Shown piece by piece: positions 60,285-64,000 of a stretch of DNA of 64,000 nucleotides. Source of the stretch: Owenia fusiformis (lineage: Eukaryota > Annelida > Polychaeta > Sabellida > Oweniidae); assembly GCA_903813345.2 (NCBI GenBank), contig CAIIXF020000003.1:13344931-13408930 (forward strand). The letters are read 5' to 3'. Under the pieces are notes generated by a model that searched no databases, was not told the origin of the DNA, and saw nothing but the letters and a program-made list of their open reading frames with translations. The translations under genes were made by a program, and so were the position numbers. The first letter of the stretch is position 1, and each line of letters opens with the position of its first letter.

Positions 60285-62860
60285 TTTACTCCCCCTAATC
60301 CTTGTAAATGGTATTTTCTACATCAATTGAATTTGCTTGATTCTGGGATATTTTCAAAAAGTAATTTTGAGCTCCCTCTAAAGCGACTGTTATATGTCAA
60401 ATAAATTAGTTAAAAAGAAGAAGTTAAAAAGGTAAGAATAAAATGGATTAATATATAAGTAAAAAATATGAATTTTAATTTTTTAATTTAAAAAGGAAGC
60501 TCAAGGTCTAAATTGATATACTTTAATTAAGATGCATATATTAAAAAGTAATTAAACATCAAAACAGTCGGGAAATAAAATTACAGCTGTGTGACTCTTA
60601 TCCTCATTAAGATCTCGTTTTACTTTCAAAAATGCATTCATTGGATTAGATGTAAAGATAATGAATACGCTACAATTAGTATATTCTCAACGTCTGACAT
60701 TTGAAATATTTTAAAGTGTCAATTAATGCTTAGATAGTTCATAAGTATTCGATTTTCAGTTTGCTACTTGAGAGTGTCAAGTTCGTCGGACCCGGTTTTT
60801 GGGGTTACTGGGATAACATTCTGGGGGTTCGGAAGATAGATTCGCCGTTTATTTTTTGCATGTTTAATAATTTCCCCAAAATGTTAGTAATAAGCTAAAA
60901 TGTTGCTTACTTGTTTTCTCCAAATAAGATTTATTTCATGAATAAGAAAAACAATGGTATAAAATATATTTTCCCAATGATTTTCATCAAAATTATTTCA
61001 TCGCGTCTTATCTCGCGTCTGATGTGGACAAGGTACCATGAAAGGCTGACCTATTAGTAGTACAAACTAGGGTGATATAATGACCACTTCTGCACTAAGG
61101 TTCCAATACACCGTTGGAAAGCTGAAAGGGTCAGCCATTCTAATCTTTAGTGAATGCAAAATTAGATTTACCCCTTGGTGATGAAAGGGATAATATCTAA
61201 TTTTACATTCAGTGAAAATTCAAATGGAGGTTAGATTCGATCCTCAAGCTGATACTCTTAGCTTTCCAATGGTGTATCGCAACCTTAGTGCAGAAGAGGT
61301 AATTTAAAATCACTAAGGAACGCAATTAGAGGCTCTATTTTGCTCAGCTATATCCCTCTGAAGTCCTCATGACAAAAATTCCCAAAATAACCTCAAATTT
61401 GATCCTTGGCACAAATGATTTATTTTCGCTAGATTAAGAACAGAGTGGTTGGGAATGTTTCATCAACTCTTAACTGTTAACAATAGATATATCCCAAAAC
61501 TTGGTCACGAATCACCAATATTTTTGGCTATCTATATATTTTGGAAGTTTATCATTTTCAAAACATCAGAATGCTATAGGCTATTGTCTACTGGAAGACG
61601 TGTTTTCTCTCTAGATAGCCCAAAGTAAAGGCAAATCCCATTATATTCAAACTACATGTAGGGGAATGATCTCATACGTATAAGTACGCTATTTACTGTT
61701 TATCATTAACAACTATCTTATACAAATATGAATGACCTAGTACTGTACATCATTATCAGTCAAACTAAATGCCATTCATAATTCAGTTTTCTAACAAATA
61801 AATAGCACCTAAATGGAAATACCGATAATGAAGTAGACATCCAAGTTTAAATTGACATTCGCTCATTGAATGCTTTATATAACACAAACAGGGGAAGATG
61901 ACGATGAAGATGAAGATGACATGCTAATACGTATCCACTATCTACAAGAATTGAGTTTGTGAAGTTTCACGATTTCCAGCTTCATAAACTCATGTAAATA
62001 GGCCACTCATAAAAATGAAAATACATGTATCATGGGTATCAATATGACTAGGTTGGACATTTTCTGGAAAATTAAGAAAAAGTAATATACCATTCAATTT
62101 CAATTTCAATTTAGTGTAAGAGAAAGATACAGTAGTTCAAAATATCATACAATTCGTCCAAGTCAAAAAGTAGGCTAGCACAAAATAAAACCCCAAAAAT
62201 CGCTACCCTATATTGTGACACTGATGTGGGCATGGGATGGTAATGGTTTCAGAATTATTGTTGCTCATAGGGTTGGGGTAATATACATGCACCACTGTGT
62301 AAGAGATGTTTAGTATAAATGGAATACATAATGGGATATCATAAAATAAATGGACGTATCATAAAATAATGGACGTGCAAAAATTGTTCACATTTTGAAG
62401 TCTTTTTACTTTTAACAAGTGTTATCTTACATATGCTTTAGAATGCATATACATGTACCTATAGGCTATAAGATAAATTTCAAAAGACATCTAAACTATC
62501 AATTAAGTACCTGACCAGAATTTATTTCATCACATTTACTTAGTTTTACTAACAGTACAGTATATAAATTACTTACACATTTTTTTTTGACTCAACCTTC
62601 TCAAATTATTTGTACCCTTTCACGTTACCAATACAGATGTATATCCCCCGGGTATATATACGGTATACATGATTCAATATACAATATCCCCGCGGTACAC
62701 AGTATCCCACGGGGTATATACAATGCAGCTTTTACATGAAAACCTCACATATTTATTATAATAATTAAACATGTAAATTCTATCTATCCAATCATGATTG
62801 TTAGATGTGTGTCAACTTAGCTTCTTTTTCTGATAATCAAATATCACGTCTTGTTTTCCA
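60285..62860. other. Upstream region of gene C
   Basis: About 2.6 kb 5' of the gene C start codon, expected to contain its promoter and 5' UTR. No clear core promoter element was recognised. It holds a palindromic repeat (61083-61308), a GATGAA microsatellite (about 61893-61921) and short self-complementary motifs near 62640-62725 (tatcccccgggtatatatac, ccccgcggtacac). No exon was seen. Confidence 0.4.
61083..61308. repeat. Palindromic repeat
   Basis: 'ttctgcactaaggttccaat' at 61087 returns inverted at the right end (about 61260-61305), with 'ccgttggaaagct' and the central 'aattaga' blocks. The arms are about 100 bp. It is probably a MITE. Confidence 0.65.
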
Positions 62861-62889
62861 ATGGACATATACGTTATTTGCATTGGCAG

Positions 62890-63770
62890 GCCCATAGCCA
62901 GGATTTGCCGAGGGGGTTCACTTTTTGAAAAATTCCAGGGGGGTTCACTTGTGACAATGTTGGTCCAAAAATGGCAAAAATCATTTAAAAGTGATCAGAA
63001 TGGTAAAAAACTGCATGATTTTGAAGGATTTTTTTCAAAAGTTCTTTCAAAAGCATGCAGTTTTTCAAAATATTCTCCTTATATAGATCAAACTGTTTTA
63101 CCTTTGAAGGCTGGTTCAAAATGAATCAATTCTAACATCTGAACATGCATGGTTGATTTTTAAGATTGACTAGACAGGAGCGTAGCCAGGGGAGTTCATG
63201 GGGTTCAACCCCCTCCCCCCAGCCAAAAGTTCTTTCAAAATGATGCAATTTTTCAAAATATTCTCCATATTCGACTTTCCCCAAAGTCCAAGACCAAAAT
63301 GTACTCAACCGCTGCGCTGATTGGTTGATGAAAATCAATGACGTCAAACATGGGGTTTTGTACAGTCGGCGTAATTTGAAAAGTTAAAGGAAACATTGGA
63401 CTCTTCACATCCATATTTCTCTATTCATTTGATTCCCCAGAACAATATAAAGAAGGGGGAATATAGACGTGAGTATAATTATTAAATTCCATGACATTTA
63501 TCATAAATATCATTACAACTAAACATAATTTGACAATAAAATTAATAACCAGTTTCCATCACGTTTCACATTGGCTTCTAATGTGTTAAGATTTTCCCGC
63601 GAAAATCTGCCCTACTCTGACGTCAAAGATTTCAGGTTTGCTAATTATATTATAATATTCATGAGCTGACTTTGGGGAAAGGTGAATATAGACCAAACAG
63701 TTTTACTATTGAAGACTGGTTCAAAATGAATCATTCTAACATTCATGGTTGATTTATAAGATTGTACTAG
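62890..63770. mobile_element. Two copies of a 'gtagccagg' repeat, one split by a MITE
   Basis: Copy one (about 62890-63172) and copy two (about 63177-63265, continuing at 63687-63770) both run from 'tagccagg' through 'ttctttcaaaa', 'tttttcaaaatattctcc', 'ctggttcaaaatgaatca' and 'catggttgatt'. Copy two is interrupted by the element at 63270-63686. The ORFs at 62861-63124 and 63132-63347 are products of this repeat. Confidence 0.6.
63268..63688. mobile_element. 417-bp MITE inserted in a repeat
   Basis: Inverted ends TTCGACTTTCCCCAAAGTC and TTCACCTTTCCCCAAAGTC, flanked by TA (63268-63269 and 63687-63688). The host repeat resumes on both sides, which fixes the borders independently. Confidence 0.75.
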
Positions 63771-63887
63771 GCCTATTATTACATTTGTCTTGAGATTCAA
63801 TGTTCTATCAACAGGACCAAATTATATAATCACAGATAAGCACAGAGAAAGAGTTTCAATTTATCAGCCATGACTAGTTTAAACCAG

Positions 63888-63990
63888 GCATTAACATGCA
63901 AAATGTCACCACTTGCCATATGCTACAGATGCCGAACACCAACAGCCTAACACCAACAACCCAACACCAACTGCCGCCACAAAAAAGTTG
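63888..63990. repeat. Interspersed repeat, copy 2 of pair
   Basis: Matches 44650-44720. A short repetition (caccaacagcc-taacaccaac) follows, near the window end. Confidence 0.45.
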
Positions 63991-64000
63991 GAGACTATAA

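Noticed and set aside
1-64000. tRNA or rRNA genes
   Set aside because: I saw no cloverleaf with A and B boxes and no rRNA-like block on either strand; a covariance search would be needed to exclude them.

Overview
The window is animal nuclear DNA. It is AT-rich, its genes are split into many short exons with GT-AG introns, it encodes secreted extracellular-matrix type proteins (thrombospondin type 1 repeats), and its introns are full of Tc1/mariner-type elements, MITEs and a Ty3/Gypsy retrotransposon. The mix suggests a marine invertebrate; I cannot fix the phylum from sequence alone.

Three paralogous genes lie head-to-tail on the minus strand: C (60284 to 19058), B (17259 to 10290) and A (9354 to 2924). 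I rebuilt all three exon by exon. In each model every junction has GT-AG borders and matching phase, and the frame is open from a signal-peptide ATG to a stop. They share a plan: signal-peptide exon; a two-exon module with eight conserved cysteines that I do not recognise; a variable middle; and a four-exon C-terminal domain that resembles the C-terminal domain of inter-alpha-trypsin inhibitor heavy chains (ITIH_C), including the Asp-Pro-His motif. No VIT or VWA domain, which normally precede ITIH_C, is present. Gene A (354 aa) has almost no middle. Gene B (420 aa) has eight proline/acid-rich micro-exons. Gene C (2054 aa, 40 exons) has 25 one-exon TSP1 domains followed by eight linker exons.

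Region by region: 1-2.9 kb, diverged repeats and a LINE reverse-transcriptase scrap; 2.9-9.4 kb, gene A with a palindromic MITE and an inverted-repeat cluster in introns; 10.3-17.3 kb, gene B; 19.1-20.5 kb, last three exons of gene C; 20.6-36.0 kb, one huge gene C intron holding a nested stack (decayed mariner, inside it a Gypsy LTR element, inside that a 5.86-kb DNA element, inside that a palindromic MITE); 36-41 kb, remaining ITIH_C and linker exons with another decayed mariner; 42-55.7 kb, the TSP1 array, with an internally deleted mariner and a second inserted element in its introns; 56.4-60.3 kb, the N-terminal exons; 60.3-64 kb, upstream DNA with repeats and MITEs.

The three proteins are likely secreted matrix or body-fluid proteins that arose by tandem duplication. 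They diverged by expanding the middle: none in A, micro-exons in B, micro-exons plus a recently amplified TSP1 array in C.
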